A program made the translations under genes and the position numbers. Positions 1 through 10,000 of a stretch of DNA of 64,000 nucleotides are shown piece after piece. Where the stretch lies: the NCBI RefSeq assembly GCF_002197845.1, contig NZ_NIDE01000011.1:159569-223568 (forward strand), given 5' to 3'. The notes under the pieces are model-generated. The model worked only from the letters and a program-made list of their open reading frames with translations. It was not told the origin of the DNA and made no database searches. Source of the stretch: Fimbriiglobus ruber (GTDB lineage: Bacteria > Planctomycetota > Planctomycetia > Gemmatales > Gemmataceae). Each line of letters begins with the position of its first letter. Position 1 is the stretch's first letter.

Positions 1-578
1 TCGCCGCCGCGAACGTCCGCGTGACGGGCACGGCGGCCGATCTCGCCCCGGTCGTCGCGGTCGTGGCCGGGTCGGCGACCACGCCGGTCACGACCGCAGC
101 GACCGCAAAGCTGACCGCGACCGCCCAGCCGCTTCAGGAGATCTACATGCCCGGCGGCGGCCGGTATCACTACCCGGTCGAGACGCACGCCGTCTCCGTC
201 GGCGACCCGCGCGACATCCGCGCGGTGAAGCTCAGCACGACGGACGTAGTCCTTAAACCGGGCGAGTCGAAGCGGATCGAGGTGACGATCGAGCGGGCGG
301 CCGGGTTCAAGCAGAACGTGACGCTCGACACCGTTTACCAGCACCTCGGCTCGATCTGGGGCGACAGCCTCCCGCCGGGTGTGACGATCGACGAGAAGGC
401 GAGCCTGACGACGCTCTCGGGCGGCGCGGTGAAAGCCCACATCACGCTGAAAGCGGCTCCGGACGCCAAGCCCGTCGAGAAACAACAGATCGCGATCATG
501 GCCCACGTGTCCATCAACTTCGTGATGAAGTTCACCTACTGCGGCGAGCCGGTCTATGTCACCGTGACAAAACCGTGA
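1..578 (+). CDS. C-terminal part of a large extracellular beta-sandwich-type protein (5' truncated by window)
   Basis: The reading frame is open from base 3 to the TGA at 576-578, so about 191 residues of the C-terminus are visible and the start lies outside the window. The composition (many T, V, A, alternating hydrophobics, phrases such as VLKPGESKRIEVTIER) suggests Ig-like or pre-peptidase-type beta-sandwich modules, as found at the end of large secreted planctomycete proteins and proteases. No catalytic motif is visible in this part. A methionine at base 21 is in frame but has no convincing ribosome-binding site, so I do not take it as the start. A hairpin repeat follows immediately downstream. 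Confidence 0.6.
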   Translation, partial: AAANVRVTGTAADLAPVVAVVAGSATTPVTTAATAKLTATAQPLQEIYMPGGGRYHYPVETHAVSVGDPRDIRAVKLSTTDVVLKPGESKRIEVTIERAAGFKQNVTLDTVYQHLGSIWGDSLPPGVTIDEKASLTTLSGGAVKAHITLKAAPDAKPVEKQQIAIMAHVSINFVMKFTYCGEPVYVTVTKP

Positions 579-584
579 AGATTT

Positions 585-722
585 TTAGCCACAGAGTTCA
601 CAGAGCACACAGAGAGAGAAGACAAGAAGCACGGAGCGAGAAGTTCCGAAATAGCGATCGGAAGCTAATCTTCTTGTCTTCTCTCTTTTTCTCTCTGTGT
701 CCTCTGTGACCTCTGTGGCTAA
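585..722. repeat. CACAGAG-type inverted repeat (MITE-like hairpin, about 138 bp)
   Basis: The left arm begins TTAGCCACAGAGTTCACAGA and the right arm ends with the near-perfect reverse complement (…TCTGTGACCTCTGTGGCTAA). The arms also match through the AGAGAAGACAAGAAG stretch. The centre, around 640-670, is unpaired. This family of palindromic CACAGAG repeats is widespread between genes in large planctomycete genomes. Related copies lie at 1774-1817 and 59930-60064. It may act as a terminator for the upstream gene. Confidence 0.8.
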
Positions 723-836
723 TTCTTGTTCGTTCGGGTGAACCGGAGGATGTCGTCGCCAATTCCCGGTTGTCGTGGCCGCGATCGACCCTTAAGACTG
801 GCAAGGAGAGGGAACGACAAAAAGGGAAGACGAGCC

Positions 837-1733
837 ATGCCAAAGGCCAAGGCGAACGGGATCGCCCTCGAATACGACAGCTTCGGGGCTGAGGACGCCG
901 AACCCGTTCTGCTGATTACGGGCCTGGGCGTGCAGATGACCCGCTGGGCTGTCCCGTTCTGCGAGATCCTGGCCGGGCTGGGTTATCGGGTGATCCGTTT
1001 CGACAATCGTGACGCCGGCCTTTCGACCCACTTCAACGATCTGCCGGTCCCCGAATTGGCTACCGTGGCCTTAGCCGTGGCACGCGGCGAGCGGCCGGAC
1101 GTGCCCTACACCCTCTACGACATGGCCGCCGACGCGGTCGGACTTCTGGACGCGCTCGGGATCGAGCGAGCGCACATTGTCGGCAGATCGATGGGCGGGA
1201 TGATCGCTCAGTTAGTGGCCAGCGAACACCCGCACCGTACCCTGTCGCTGACCTCAATCATGTCCAACACCGGCAATCCCGGCCTCCCCTCCGCCACCCC
1301 CGAGGCGATGGCGGCGCTGACCAGCCGCCCTCCTCATCCCTCGGAGGACGAGGAGAGCTTTCTCACTCACAGCGTCGCCTTTGCCCGGGTGATCGGCAGT
1401 CCCGGCTACCCGTTCGACGAGGCCGCCCAGCGCGCCCAGGCCCTAGCCGATGCCAAACGGGCTTACAATCCCGCCGGGTTCGGTCGGCAGATCGCCGCCA
1501 TTGTTGCCACTGGCGACCGCCGCGCGCGGCTGAAGACCATCACCGCCCCGACCCTGGTGGTACACGGGGCGGACGACCCACTGATACCCAAGGCCGGAGG
1601 CGAGGACACCGCTGCCAACATCAAGGGCGCGGAGTTGAAAGTGATTCCGGGCATGGGCCACGACCTGCCGCCGGCACTGTACGAGACCGTGGCCCTGGCC
1701 ATCGCCGCTAATGCCCGGCGCGAGTCAGCCTGA
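837..1733 (+). CDS. alpha/beta-fold hydrolase
   Basis: A 298-residue protein starting MPKAKANGIALEYDSFG. The ATG at 837 has a GGAAGA ribosome-binding site just upstream, which favours it over earlier in-frame starts. The oxyanion region LLITGLGVQMTRW, the nucleophile elbow GRSMGG (Ser118) and a C-terminal GMGHDLP histidine with an acidic residue in VHGADDPLIP give a complete Ser-Asp-His triad. It is typical of soluble hydrolases of the haloperoxidase/aclacinomycin-methylesterase type. No signal peptide is seen. The substrate cannot be deduced. Confidence 0.85.
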   Translation: MPKAKANGIALEYDSFGAEDAEPVLLITGLGVQMTRWAVPFCEILAGLGYRVIRFDNRDAGLSTHFNDLPVPELATVALAVARGERPDVPYTLYDMAADAVGLLDALGIERAHIVGRSMGGMIAQLVASEHPHRTLSLTSIMSNTGNPGLPSATPEAMAALTSRPPHPSEDEESFLTHSVAFARVIGSPGYPFDEAAQRAQALADAKRAYNPAGFGRQIAAIVATGDRRARLKTITAPTLVVHGADDPLIPKAGGEDTAANIKGAELKVIPGMGHDLPPALYETVALAIAANARRESA

Positions 1734-1773
1734 CCCATAACGAAACCAAGACGAAGTGGTCTAAAGCCAAATC

Positions 1774-1817
1774 CTCTTGTCTTTCCTTTCTGTGTGCTCT
1801 GTGACCTCTATGGCTAA
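1774..1817. repeat. half copy of the CACAGAG repeat
   Basis: The sequence TCTTGTC…CTGTGTGCTCTGTGACCTCTATGGCTAA matches the right arm of the 585-722 repeat with a few changes. Only traces of a left arm (GTCTAAAGCCAAAT, about 1759-1772) are present. It lies between convergent genes. Confidence 0.6.
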
Positions 1818-1831
1818 AGATTCTTCTGCCT

Positions 1832-2281
1832 TTAGACGCGCGCGACTATTCGTTCGGCCACGGCCGTCAGCAGCGCCTCGTCCGACTCGTCGAAGGCACC
1901 TGTCGCGTGTCCGTCGGCGTCGATTTGCCCGATGATCCAGCCGTCTTTGCGAATCAGGACGACGATCTCCGATCGCGTTTGCACGGAACACGCCAGATAG
2001 TTGCTGAGCTGGCGGACGTCCGGCACGACCTGATTCTTCCCCTCCGCGACGGCGGTGCCGCACACACCGCGACCGACGGGGATGCGGTCGTGTTCGGTCG
2101 GGGCGCCGACGAAAGGCCCGAGAACCAGAGTGTCGCCGTCCAGCCAGTAGATGCCGATCCAGTTGTAGTGCGAAAAGGCGTCCGCCAGGAGGCGCATAGC
2201 CAGGGCGGCGGGGTCACCCGCCCCGGCCGTGCGCTCGTCGAATTCCGCGAGAAACGCCGCCGCCTTCGCGGGTTCGATCAT
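1832..2281 (-). CDS. msrC: GAF-domain free methionine-(R)-sulfoxide reductase-like protein
   Basis: A 149-residue single GAF domain. The motifs YNWIGIYWL, LVLGPFVG, IPVGRGVCGTA and SEIVVLI are those of free-Met-(R)-sulfoxide reductases (fRMsr, YebR/MsrC family), cytosolic enzymes that reduce free methionine sulfoxide with thioredoxin. Two of the three family cysteines are present: Cys74 in GVCGTA and the catalytic-type Cys98 in NYLACS. The first cysteine (E. coli Cys84, in a GPFQG…AC context) is replaced in the stretch GAPTEHDRI. The fold assignment is firm. The enzymatic role is likely but not certain. Confidence 0.75.
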   Translation of the reverse strand: MIEPAKAAAFLAEFDERTAGAGDPAALAMRLLADAFSHYNWIGIYWLDGDTLVLGPFVGAPTEHDRIPVGRGVCGTAVAEGKNQVVPDVRQLSNYLACSVQTRSEIVVLIRKDGWIIGQIDADGHATGAFDESDEALLTAVAERIVARV

Positions 2282-2303
2282 TGCTCGTCCTCCGAATCCG
2301 GAT

Positions 2304-4337
2304 TCAGTTACCCTTCGCCGCGGGCGGGGCGAATCGAAGAATGCCGTCGCCCGAAACCGTCGGCGTCAGGATGTAGACTTCGCCCTGTTCGTCTTCCCCG
2401 AACGAGAAGATCGACCGGTTCAATCGCCCCAACGGCCGGTTGGCGACGACGCGCTTCTTGGTGTCGTCGTACTTCAGGGCCCACATGAGGGTACTGACGT
2501 AGTCGCCGTAAAGGTAGTGGCCTTCCAATTGTGGTAGCTCTTTGCCGCGGTAGACGAGTCCGCCGGTGATGGATTTGCCGACGTCGTGGTTGTATTCCCA
2601 GATCGGCTCGGTCAGATCCTTACGCGGCCCGACGCCCTCCATGCCGAAGGGGTGGAAGCCTTCCCGGACGTTCCAGCCGTAGTTCCCGCCCTTGGTGACG
2701 ATGTTGATCTCTTCGTAAAGATTCTGGCCGACGTCGGCCAACCACAATCGGCCCGTCGGCCGGTCGAAGGCCATGCGCCAGGGGTTCCGGAGGCCGTAGG
2801 CCCAGTTTTCGGGGGCGGCGTCTTTGGTTCCGACGAACGGGTTGTCCGCGGGGATGCCGTACTTCTTGCCGCCGTCGCGCCGGTTGACATCGAGGCGGAG
2901 GATCTTGCCGAGGTGGGTCTTCAGGTTTTGGCCGTTCTTGTGCGGGTCGTTGGCCGCCCCGCCATCGCCCACGGCGATGTACAGGTAGCCGTCGGGGCCG
3001 AAGCAGATCGTGCCGCCGTCGTGGTTCCAGAACGCATGCGAGATGCGGAGCAGTTCTTCTTCACTGTCGGGGTCGGCCCGGTCCGGGTCGTCCGGGCTGA
3101 CGCGGAAGCGGGAGATCACGTTTGTTAGTCGGGGTTCGCGGACCGTGTAGAAAGCGAAGAACTCGCCGTTCTTCTTGTAGTTGGGGTGGAACGCCAGCCC
3201 GAGCAGACCCTGTTCGTTTTCCTGGTCGGCATAAAAGACTTTCTTCCGGATGTCGAGGAAGACCTTCGTCTTTTCGGCCTTGGGGTCGTTGGGGAAGACG
3301 TGGACGACGCCCTGCTGAATCGCCACGAAGTTGCGATTGGAGCCGTCGCCGGCGTGTGTGAGGTAGAGGGGCCGGAGTTCAACGAGTTTGCCGTCCGGCG
3401 AAAAGCCTTCCCAGCCGGTCCACTTCAATTTCGGGAAGGCGGCCGTGGTCTGAAGCGGCAGCGGGCTGACGTCGACCTCGTTGCCGGGAATGACGGTCGG
3501 AATAGCCGTCAGCGTACCCGTCTGGGTATCGGGCACGAGGATGAACTGGCCGGTCGGGTCGAGACAGGGGTCGGCGGCCGCCTTGAAATCGGAGGCTACT
3601 ACCACTGGCTTCTGACCCGGCCGGGCGATCCCCCACACCTTGCCCTGCGTCCGGCTCGTGATGAACAGCTGCCCGATCGCGTCCCACGCCAGACCGTCGC
3701 CGCCGACGAACCCCTCGGCCACCTTCTCGGTCACGCCGTCCATGCGAACGCGGAGCAGGTCGCCCGTTTCGGAGTCGATTAGTAGGAAGTGTGAGCCGCC
3801 GTCGAGAAGGATCTTGCCGAGCCGCTTCAGACCGGGGATCTTGCGGCCGTCCACCTGGAAGGTCACGCCTCCCTTGTGGTCGATGCGGAAGATCGCCCCG
3901 GGGTTGTCTTTGCCGTCGCCGGTGTCGGAGACGTAGACAATGCCCTGGGGATCGACGGCGATGTCACTGAGGAGAACCGGCTCCCGGGGGAAGGCTTCCT
4001 TGGCGGCCAGCACTTTCGCCTGCCCCTTTTCATCGACGCGCCAGACGCGCTTTTTGTCGGCGACGAACAGCCATTTCTGCAATGTGACGATGCCCTTGGG
4101 GTCATCGAAGCCGGTTGCGAACGGGGCGGCGTTACCCTGCTTGTCCAGAACCAGGATGCGGCCGTCGCCGTCCGTGCCGGGTGCGCCGGCCTCGCTGACG
4201 TAAACGCGGCCGTCGTCGCCGACGGCGACCGACTCGGGGTTCTTGAGCCCGGTAGTCACCGGCTTCGGCGGCTGGTCCTTGGCCGACGCGACCGACGCAC
4301 AAATGAACACACCGAGCAGGGTCATGAAGCGACGCAT
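2304..4337 (-). CDS. secreted PQQ-type sugar dehydrogenase (GSDH family) with N-terminal beta-propeller
   Basis: A 677-residue protein. I start it at MRRFMTLLGVFICASVASA, a clear signal peptide preceded by GGAGG. An in-frame ATG 29 codons upstream lacks these features. Residues about 25-300 have NHL/SMP-30-like propeller blades (NPESVAVGDDGRVYVSEAG, WDAIGQLFITSRT). Residues about 330-670 form a glucose/sorbosone dehydrogenase domain with QGLLGLAFHP, HDGGTICFGPDGYLYI, LGKILRLDVN, YGLRNPWR and ADVGQNLYEEI. Proteins of this type oxidise sugars in the periplasm using PQQ. The fusion of two propellers is common in planctomycetes. The gene is followed by msrC on the same strand, with a 22-nt gap. 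Confidence 0.85.
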   Translation of the reverse strand: MRRFMTLLGVFICASVASAKDQPPKPVTTGLKNPESVAVGDDGRVYVSEAGAPGTDGDGRILVLDKQGNAAPFATGFDDPKGIVTLQKWLFVADKKRVWRVDEKGQAKVLAAKEAFPREPVLLSDIAVDPQGIVYVSDTGDGKDNPGAIFRIDHKGGVTFQVDGRKIPGLKRLGKILLDGGSHFLLIDSETGDLLRVRMDGVTEKVAEGFVGGDGLAWDAIGQLFITSRTQGKVWGIARPGQKPVVVASDFKAAADPCLDPTGQFILVPDTQTGTLTAIPTVIPGNEVDVSPLPLQTTAAFPKLKWTGWEGFSPDGKLVELRPLYLTHAGDGSNRNFVAIQQGVVHVFPNDPKAEKTKVFLDIRKKVFYADQENEQGLLGLAFHPNYKKNGEFFAFYTVREPRLTNVISRFRVSPDDPDRADPDSEEELLRISHAFWNHDGGTICFGPDGYLYIAVGDGGAANDPHKNGQNLKTHLGKILRLDVNRRDGGKKYGIPADNPFVGTKDAAPENWAYGLRNPWRMAFDRPTGRLWLADVGQNLYEEINIVTKGGNYGWNVREGFHPFGMEGVGPRKDLTEPIWEYNHDVGKSITGGLVYRGKELPQLEGHYLYGDYVSTLMWALKYDDTKKRVVANRPLGRLNRSIFSFGEDEQGEVYILTPTVSGDGILRFAPPAAKGN

Positions 4338-4691
4338 ACCGCCTCCGTGGACGACATAAGGAGAGTTTGAGACCAACGACTTTGCACAGACCACGACCAG
4401 GAACCGATCTCTGACGCCGAACATTCACAGACTTGCCGAACGACCACCGACTTGCAACGAGATGTATTACTAGCCGATCGGCACCACTCTTTCAAAGCGG
4501 CGTGACGACCTGTGGTGATTTTGCAGAGAGGACGGCAAAGCCTTACTGCGGACCGCGCACTTGGAAACCGACACCCAATAACCTGCGTATTGTCGTATCG
4601 GCTGGAAATTCTGCTCGTTGGCTGTGTCATGCCCGGGAAAATTTATACCATAAGACCATCGTAAGCATTATCGGCCAAGCCGGTTGCCGCG
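4338..4691. other. intergenic region between divergent genes
   Basis: About 350 bases separate the divergent starts of the sugar dehydrogenase (-) and the nuclease-like gene (+), so promoters for both should lie here. I see no repeat, RNA gene or clear -35/-10 pair. The last 60 bases are locally A+T-richer. Confidence 0.4.
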
Positions 4692-5933
4692 ATGAACGTC
4701 CCCGCCCCAACTCGAACGCTTCTCGACTGGCATCACGGCCGGCGGGCTCGCCGTATCCCCACGGTGACCGTCCTGGCCGGCCCCGTGAATCTGGGCGTGC
4801 GTGTCTGGCGCGGGTGGGCCTCTCCCCGACCCACGGCCCTGGTGCGAGCCGCCGCCGATTTCGATGACGTGGCTGTAGCCTGGGTTGAAGCCATCTTCGC
4901 GTCCAGCTCCGGTCTCGACCGTGCCCGCTCGTGGCTTGCCCGAGTCACCAACCAAGACCCGGCCGCGGTCGCCTGCGCCACCGATCGGGTCACGCGGTAC
5001 GACCTCGACCAACTTCGGCGGTCGCTCCCGGTCGACCCGAACGGGCCGGCGGCGCGGACCGCCTTCGCGCTGCTGTCCGCCCACGCGGCCGAGGCTCTGC
5101 CCGACCCGGTGACAATCGTTCGCGATCTGTCCGCGGACGGGCGAGCCGCAAGTCGGGCCGTTGTTTTCCGCGGGTTCTGCGAACTGTACCCGGAAGGCCA
5201 GTGGCCGAGCGTATTGGTCGTACCTCCGACCGAAGGCTTGGCAGGGTGGCTCGCCCGGACGGTGGCGTACCTCGAAGCCGTGGCGACGGCGGTGCCCGAA
5301 CTGCCCGTCGCTGTGGCTGCCCCACGGGTAGAGAGCGACGCAGCCAGTGGTGATGCTTCGTCGCATATTGCCGCCGTGATCCGGGAAGGGCTCGTCGTTG
5401 TCGAAGGACTCACCGAGGGCGAACTGGACGCCCGCCTACGAGCAGCGGGCGTGGTCCCGCCGCCCACGCCAGCCACGATGAAGCGACTCGTCGCCGACGG
5501 GTTGACCGACGACGCGGCGGCTTCGTTCGTCGAGGCAGCCCGGGCCGTCCGCGACCCGACACCGGACGATGTGGCGTCCGACTTTCGGAGTGTTCACGAG
5601 CAATTTCTGTTCGAGCAGCTGGAATCGATGCCGGAAACCGCGGGCCAATTCCGGCCGAACCGGGCGCTTCCGTTCCTGCACGGCCCCCGGGCGGCCGAGG
5701 CCGACCTGTTAGCCGAGAAGCTGAAATTGGTGGTAGAAGTCGACGGACAGCATTACCATTTGACCCAACCACAGTACCGACGTGACCGGCGGAAGGATTG
5801 GTTGTACCAGCAGCACGGGTATCTGGTTCTGCGGTTTCTGGCCGAAGACGTGGTGGAAGACCTTGAGAACATCCTGACAACCATCCTGACGGCGGTCGCG
5901 CTCCGGCGCGACCGTTCCAAACTCGAAAGGTAG
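4692..5933 (+). CDS. DUF559-type (PD-(D/E)XK) nuclease with large novel N-terminal region
   Basis: A 413-residue protein. The C-terminal 120 residues look like a DUF559/Vsr-like endonuclease: HEQFLFEQL, then EADLL (Glu336, Asp338), KLVVEVDGQHYH (Glu349, Asp351), YRRDRRKDWLYQQHGY and LRFLAEDV. In this fold the acidic pair and the following polar residue form the metal-binding PD-(D/E)XK site. Residues 1-290 have no motif I recognise. They are Ala/Asp/Val-rich and probably a recognition or interaction module. It is the first gene of a compact cluster; the next start lies 6 nt after its stop. No Shine-Dalgarno is obvious before ATG 4692, so the start is tentative. Confidence 0.7.
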   Translation: MNVPAPTRTLLDWHHGRRARRIPTVTVLAGPVNLGVRVWRGWASPRPTALVRAAADFDDVAVAWVEAIFASSSGLDRARSWLARVTNQDPAAVACATDRVTRYDLDQLRRSLPVDPNGPAARTAFALLSAHAAEALPDPVTIVRDLSADGRAASRAVVFRGFCELYPEGQWPSVLVVPPTEGLAGWLARTVAYLEAVATAVPELPVAVAAPRVESDAASGDASSHIAAVIREGLVVVEGLTEGELDARLRAAGVVPPPTPATMKRLVADGLTDDAAASFVEAARAVRDPTPDDVASDFRSVHEQFLFEQLESMPETAGQFRPNRALPFLHGPRAAEADLLAEKLKLVVEVDGQHYHLTQPQYRRDRRKDWLYQQHGYLVLRFLAEDVVEDLENILTTILTAVALRRDRSKLER

Positions 5934-5939
5934 CCCCTC

Positions 5940-7022
5940 GTGTCCAACCCTGCTCTCATCGACCCGCCCGCAGCCGAGGTGCCGACGCCGGTGGCCGAGG
6001 TATCTCCACCTCCGGCCGAACCGTCCCCGACCGCAACGACAACAGGGCCGCTCGCCGACTTGATACTCGTTCGTTTGCTACCTGCGAAGAAGAGTCTCGG
6101 GATCAAGGAAATCACCAACGCCATCAGTGGCATGTTTCGTCGAGTGCCCACCGCCGATGAGATCAACGAAACGGTTGCGGCATTGAAGCGAGCCGGCTTG
6201 ATCGCGGAAGGCAAAGCACAACTCTTGACAGACGCGGGACGAACACAGGCGCTGGCGTATCTCGGGATAGCGACGCTACCTCCAAAGGCGAATTGGGGAA
6301 CGGTCAAAGCGAAATACTTGGTCTCGAAAGCGCTCGGCTTGTCCTCGACCGACAAGGCCGTGGACGCCAGAAAACTCGCTGCACTACTGCTGAAACAAAA
6401 GCTCGATCTGCCGGTCGGGACGCCGAACACGCCCAGCAGCGTTTTTGAGGCGATCGCATGCCGGCTCCTCGGCTATCCCTACCACATTTCGCTCAAGGCG
6501 GTCATTCCCGCAGTCATCAGCGAACGGAATCAGATCGAGCCGCCGTTGACGGCCGAGAATCTCCCGACGGTTGGTGTCAGGGTTCTTCTCGGCACCACCA
6601 AATCCGGGGTGGAGGGCTTACGTGCTGTGGCTCTGGCGGCGCTTACAAACGGTGACAGGTCTTCGCTGATCGCAGTACCGGACCCTCAATCAAAACCTAC
6701 GATGCAGCCCGAGTCCGAGCCGTTCGACCTGGAAGCGTTCGCCAACACGGTCAAGACGGTGGCTCGGGATTGCCCGACCGGCCGTTTCGGTGACGAAAAG
6801 GTGTTCGTCAGCCATGTCTGGCGGTTGTTGAAGAATGAGCCGCGTTTCGCTCCGCTCGGGTTGGCGGGCTTCAAAGAGAAATTGATCGAAGCGGCCCGCG
6901 CGAACCTGATTACACTCAGCCGGGCCGACCTTTACCAGATTCACCAACCGGCCGATCTGGACGAGTCCGAGATCCTCTTCGCGAATACTGTGTTCCATTT
7001 CATTCAGGTGGAGAAAACGTAG
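5940..7022 (+). CDS. unknown winged-helix-like protein, partner of the flanking nuclease and ATPase
   Basis: A 360-residue protein beginning at GTG 5940, with AAAGGTAG at the end of the preceding gene as its likely ribosome-binding site. After a Pro-rich N-terminus, residues about 40-105 (LADLILVRLLP…GIKEITNAI…DEINETVAALKRAGLI) read like a winged-helix domain. The C-terminal part (about 265-350) has a second helical stretch, KVFVSHVWRLL…FKEKLIEAARANLITLSRADL, that also resembles a winged helix. I do not recognise the family. Spacing of 6 nt upstream and 2 nt downstream argues that it is translated with its neighbours, perhaps as the DNA-binding or adaptor subunit. Confidence 0.65.
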   Translation: MSNPALIDPPAAEVPTPVAEVSPPPAEPSPTATTTGPLADLILVRLLPAKKSLGIKEITNAISGMFRRVPTADEINETVAALKRAGLIAEGKAQLLTDAGRTQALAYLGIATLPPKANWGTVKAKYLVSKALGLSSTDKAVDARKLAALLLKQKLDLPVGTPNTPSSVFEAIACRLLGYPYHISLKAVIPAVISERNQIEPPLTAENLPTVGVRVLLGTTKSGVEGLRAVALAALTNGDRSSLIAVPDPQSKPTMQPESEPFDLEAFANTVKTVARDCPTGRFGDEKVFVSHVWRLLKNEPRFAPLGLAGFKEKLIEAARANLITLSRADLYQIHQPADLDESEILFANTVFHFIQVEKT

Positions 7023-7024
7023 TC

Positions 7025-10000
7025 ATGCCATCCACCATCGCTCCCCCACCGACCTCGACCGATCCTCGCGTTTCGGCGTTCTGCACGCCGGTTGGACCCG
7101 AAGTCTTTAGCGCGATCGTCCACGGGAATCAGATCTGGACTCCTGACCCGTACGACGCCCAGATCGTTCATGCCGAAGCCCGCGAAACGTTTGATCGGTT
7201 ATTGGCGCGGGCTTCATCGCAGGAAGCGCCCGCGCACGGCAAATCACTTCTCTTGTTGGGCGACGCTGGCAGTGGCAAGACGCACCTCTTGCGCGCTTTC
7301 CGTGCCACCGCCCACGCCAACGGTGCCGGATATTGTGGTTATCTCCAGATGAGTACACGGGCGGACAGCTACCCCCGTTATCTCCTGAGTAACCTCATCG
7401 ATTCTCTGGAGCAACCGTATAGGCCTGGGCTCCCGGAGACCGGTTTGGTACGGTTGGCTCGTGGGTTGCTCGATGCGCTGGACATTGTTCCGGAGGCTGA
7501 GCGGCAACAACTCTACGACGACTTGATCGAACCGGAGCAGGCGGCCCGGTTGGTTTATCGTTTTGCTGACATCGCCGTTCAGTACCCGAAGTTCCGCGGG
7601 ATCGATGCCGACTTGCTACGTGCTGTCCTTTTCATGATCCCGAACGACGGCCGAATTCGCTCCCGCGTGTTGAAATGGCTCCGATGCGAGGACATGAACC
7701 GCTTCGAGCGCGAACTGATCGGCGATCTTGTCCCACGCCCTGGGGCAGAGATGCCGATGCGGACTTTGATCGGGTTGGGGCAATTGATGTACACCGTCCA
7801 CTCTGCTGCGCTCGTCCTACTCGTTGACCAGATCGAAGAAGTCCTTGACCACGATAAGATCGGTACAGAGAAAGGGGAAGTTCTCAGACACATGGTCAAC
7901 GCCGTCGTGGACGTGATGGACGGCGTCCCTAACGCGGTGATCGTGTTGGCGTGCCTTAAAGAACTATTTAAGGTGGGAAAGAACTACCTGCCGAAGCCGA
8001 AGCTTGACCGACTGGAGCGCGATCCAGACCCTGTCAACCTTTCACACAAGCGAACCGAAGCAGAAATCGCGGCAATGATCAAACCGCGTCTGGAAGCAGT
8101 TTTTGAAGCAGCGGATATCACTTGGGATTCGAGGGACCCGATTGCACCTTACACCGATAAGGACTTGAAAGGCTTAATTCTATTCCGCCCTCGAGACATA
8201 CTCGACAATCTGCGCCGCCACCGAGAAGCATGCTTCAAAGCAGGGCAGTGGGTCTCGCCGACGTGGATTGATTCTCTGACCACTAAAGAAGCAGGGCAAT
8301 CTGACAAACATGCAGATGGCAACATTGATTGGCAGCAGATCTGGAACGATTTTCGCAATGCACAAAACCTACCTATTCCGCGGGATGAACCTCAGCTCGC
8401 AGAGTTACTGAAATCCACCATCAAAGCAGTATCAGCAGAGATGTCCAGCGGAGTGTTTTTCGGGGCCGAGCAGGACGAACGATTTGTTTCGGTCGAGGTA
8501 CACGGACCCGGGAACACGGTGGACAAACTCTACGTTGCGGTGTGCGATAAAGGCGCACGCGGACTAGCGTCTCAAATTGAGGATGTCGCAACTAAAGCTG
8601 GCGAGATTCCCGCGGTAGTTGTCCGATCGACGGAATTCCCCAAAGGCCCAACGGCAGCATCGACAAGAGCCCTCGCCAAACTCATCGCCCCGCGCGGCAA
8701 AGGGCGTCGGGTCGTCGTCGCGGACAGCAATTGGCGGGCGATGGCCGCGTTCCGCGAGTTCCACGGCAAGCACCACAAGGAGCCTGGCTTCACCGATTGG
8801 CAGCGCGCGGACCGGCCACTGGCCGAACTCCCAGCCGTCAGCGCGATTCTTGCACTCGACAAACTTCTCGCGACGATGCCCACCCCCGTAAGCCCACCTC
8901 CGCCGCCGTTGCCGCCGGCCGGGTTGCCGAAGGAAGTGGCCGCGGCAAAGCCCGTCGCGCCACCCCCGCCGCCCACGGTAATGGACGCGGTTCGTCTCGG
9001 TGCCTCACGGGGGCAACTCCCGTTTCCGGTCGAACTCAAACCCAAAGACCTGTGCCGGCACGCCGCGTTCCTGGGCGGGTCGGGTAGTGGCAAAACTACC
9101 GCAGCCTTGACCGTCATCGAACAGTTTTTGCTGGCCGGTATTCCAGCCGTTCTGCTTGACCGCAAGGGCGACTTGTCCCAGTACGCCGACCCGGCCGCCT
9201 GGACAATTGCGGAGTCGGACCCGGAACGGGCCGCCCGCCGGGATCAGCTCCGGGCCGCGGTCGACGTTCACCTGTACACACCCGGGGCCGACGCCGGCCG
9301 ACCGCTCGCGATCCCGATCGTGCCCTCCGACCTAGGCCAACTCACGGCGGCCGACCGGGAACAAGTCGCCCAGTACGCAGCGGCTTCCCTCGGTGCGATG
9401 ATGGGTTACAAGGGCAAAAACCCGGACGCGAAACTGGTCATTCTTCAGAAGGCCATTGAGGTTCTGGCCCGCGCGGCGGGGGCAACAGTCACGGTCAAGG
9501 CCGTGCAAAAACTCGTTGCCGATCGAGACGACGCGCTGACCAACGCGGTGGACGGGTTCGAGGACAAGCATTACAAGAGGCTGGCCGAAGACCTTCTGAC
9601 TCTGGCCCACCAACACCGCCGACTGCTGGAAGGCGCGGACCAACTCGACGTGGATACCCTGCTCGGCCGGGGCACGGCCGCCGTCGCGGGCAAGGTCCGC
9701 CTCACGGTCATCAACACGCAGTTCCTTGGCGACCCCGTCACGACCGATTTCTGGGTATCCCAATTCCTGCTCGCGGTCGACCGCTGGCGGGCGAAGAACC
9801 CGGCCCCTGACGGCATTCTCCAGGCGGTGTTTCTCTTTGACGAAGCCGACCAGTACCTGCCGGCGACCCGCCAGCCTGCGACCAAGGGGCCGATGGAACG
9901 ACTACTGAAAATGGCCAGATCAGCCGGCATTGGCATCTTCCTGGCCACCCAGAGCCCGGGAGATTTGGACTACAAGTGCCGTGATCAAGTGCTGACATGG

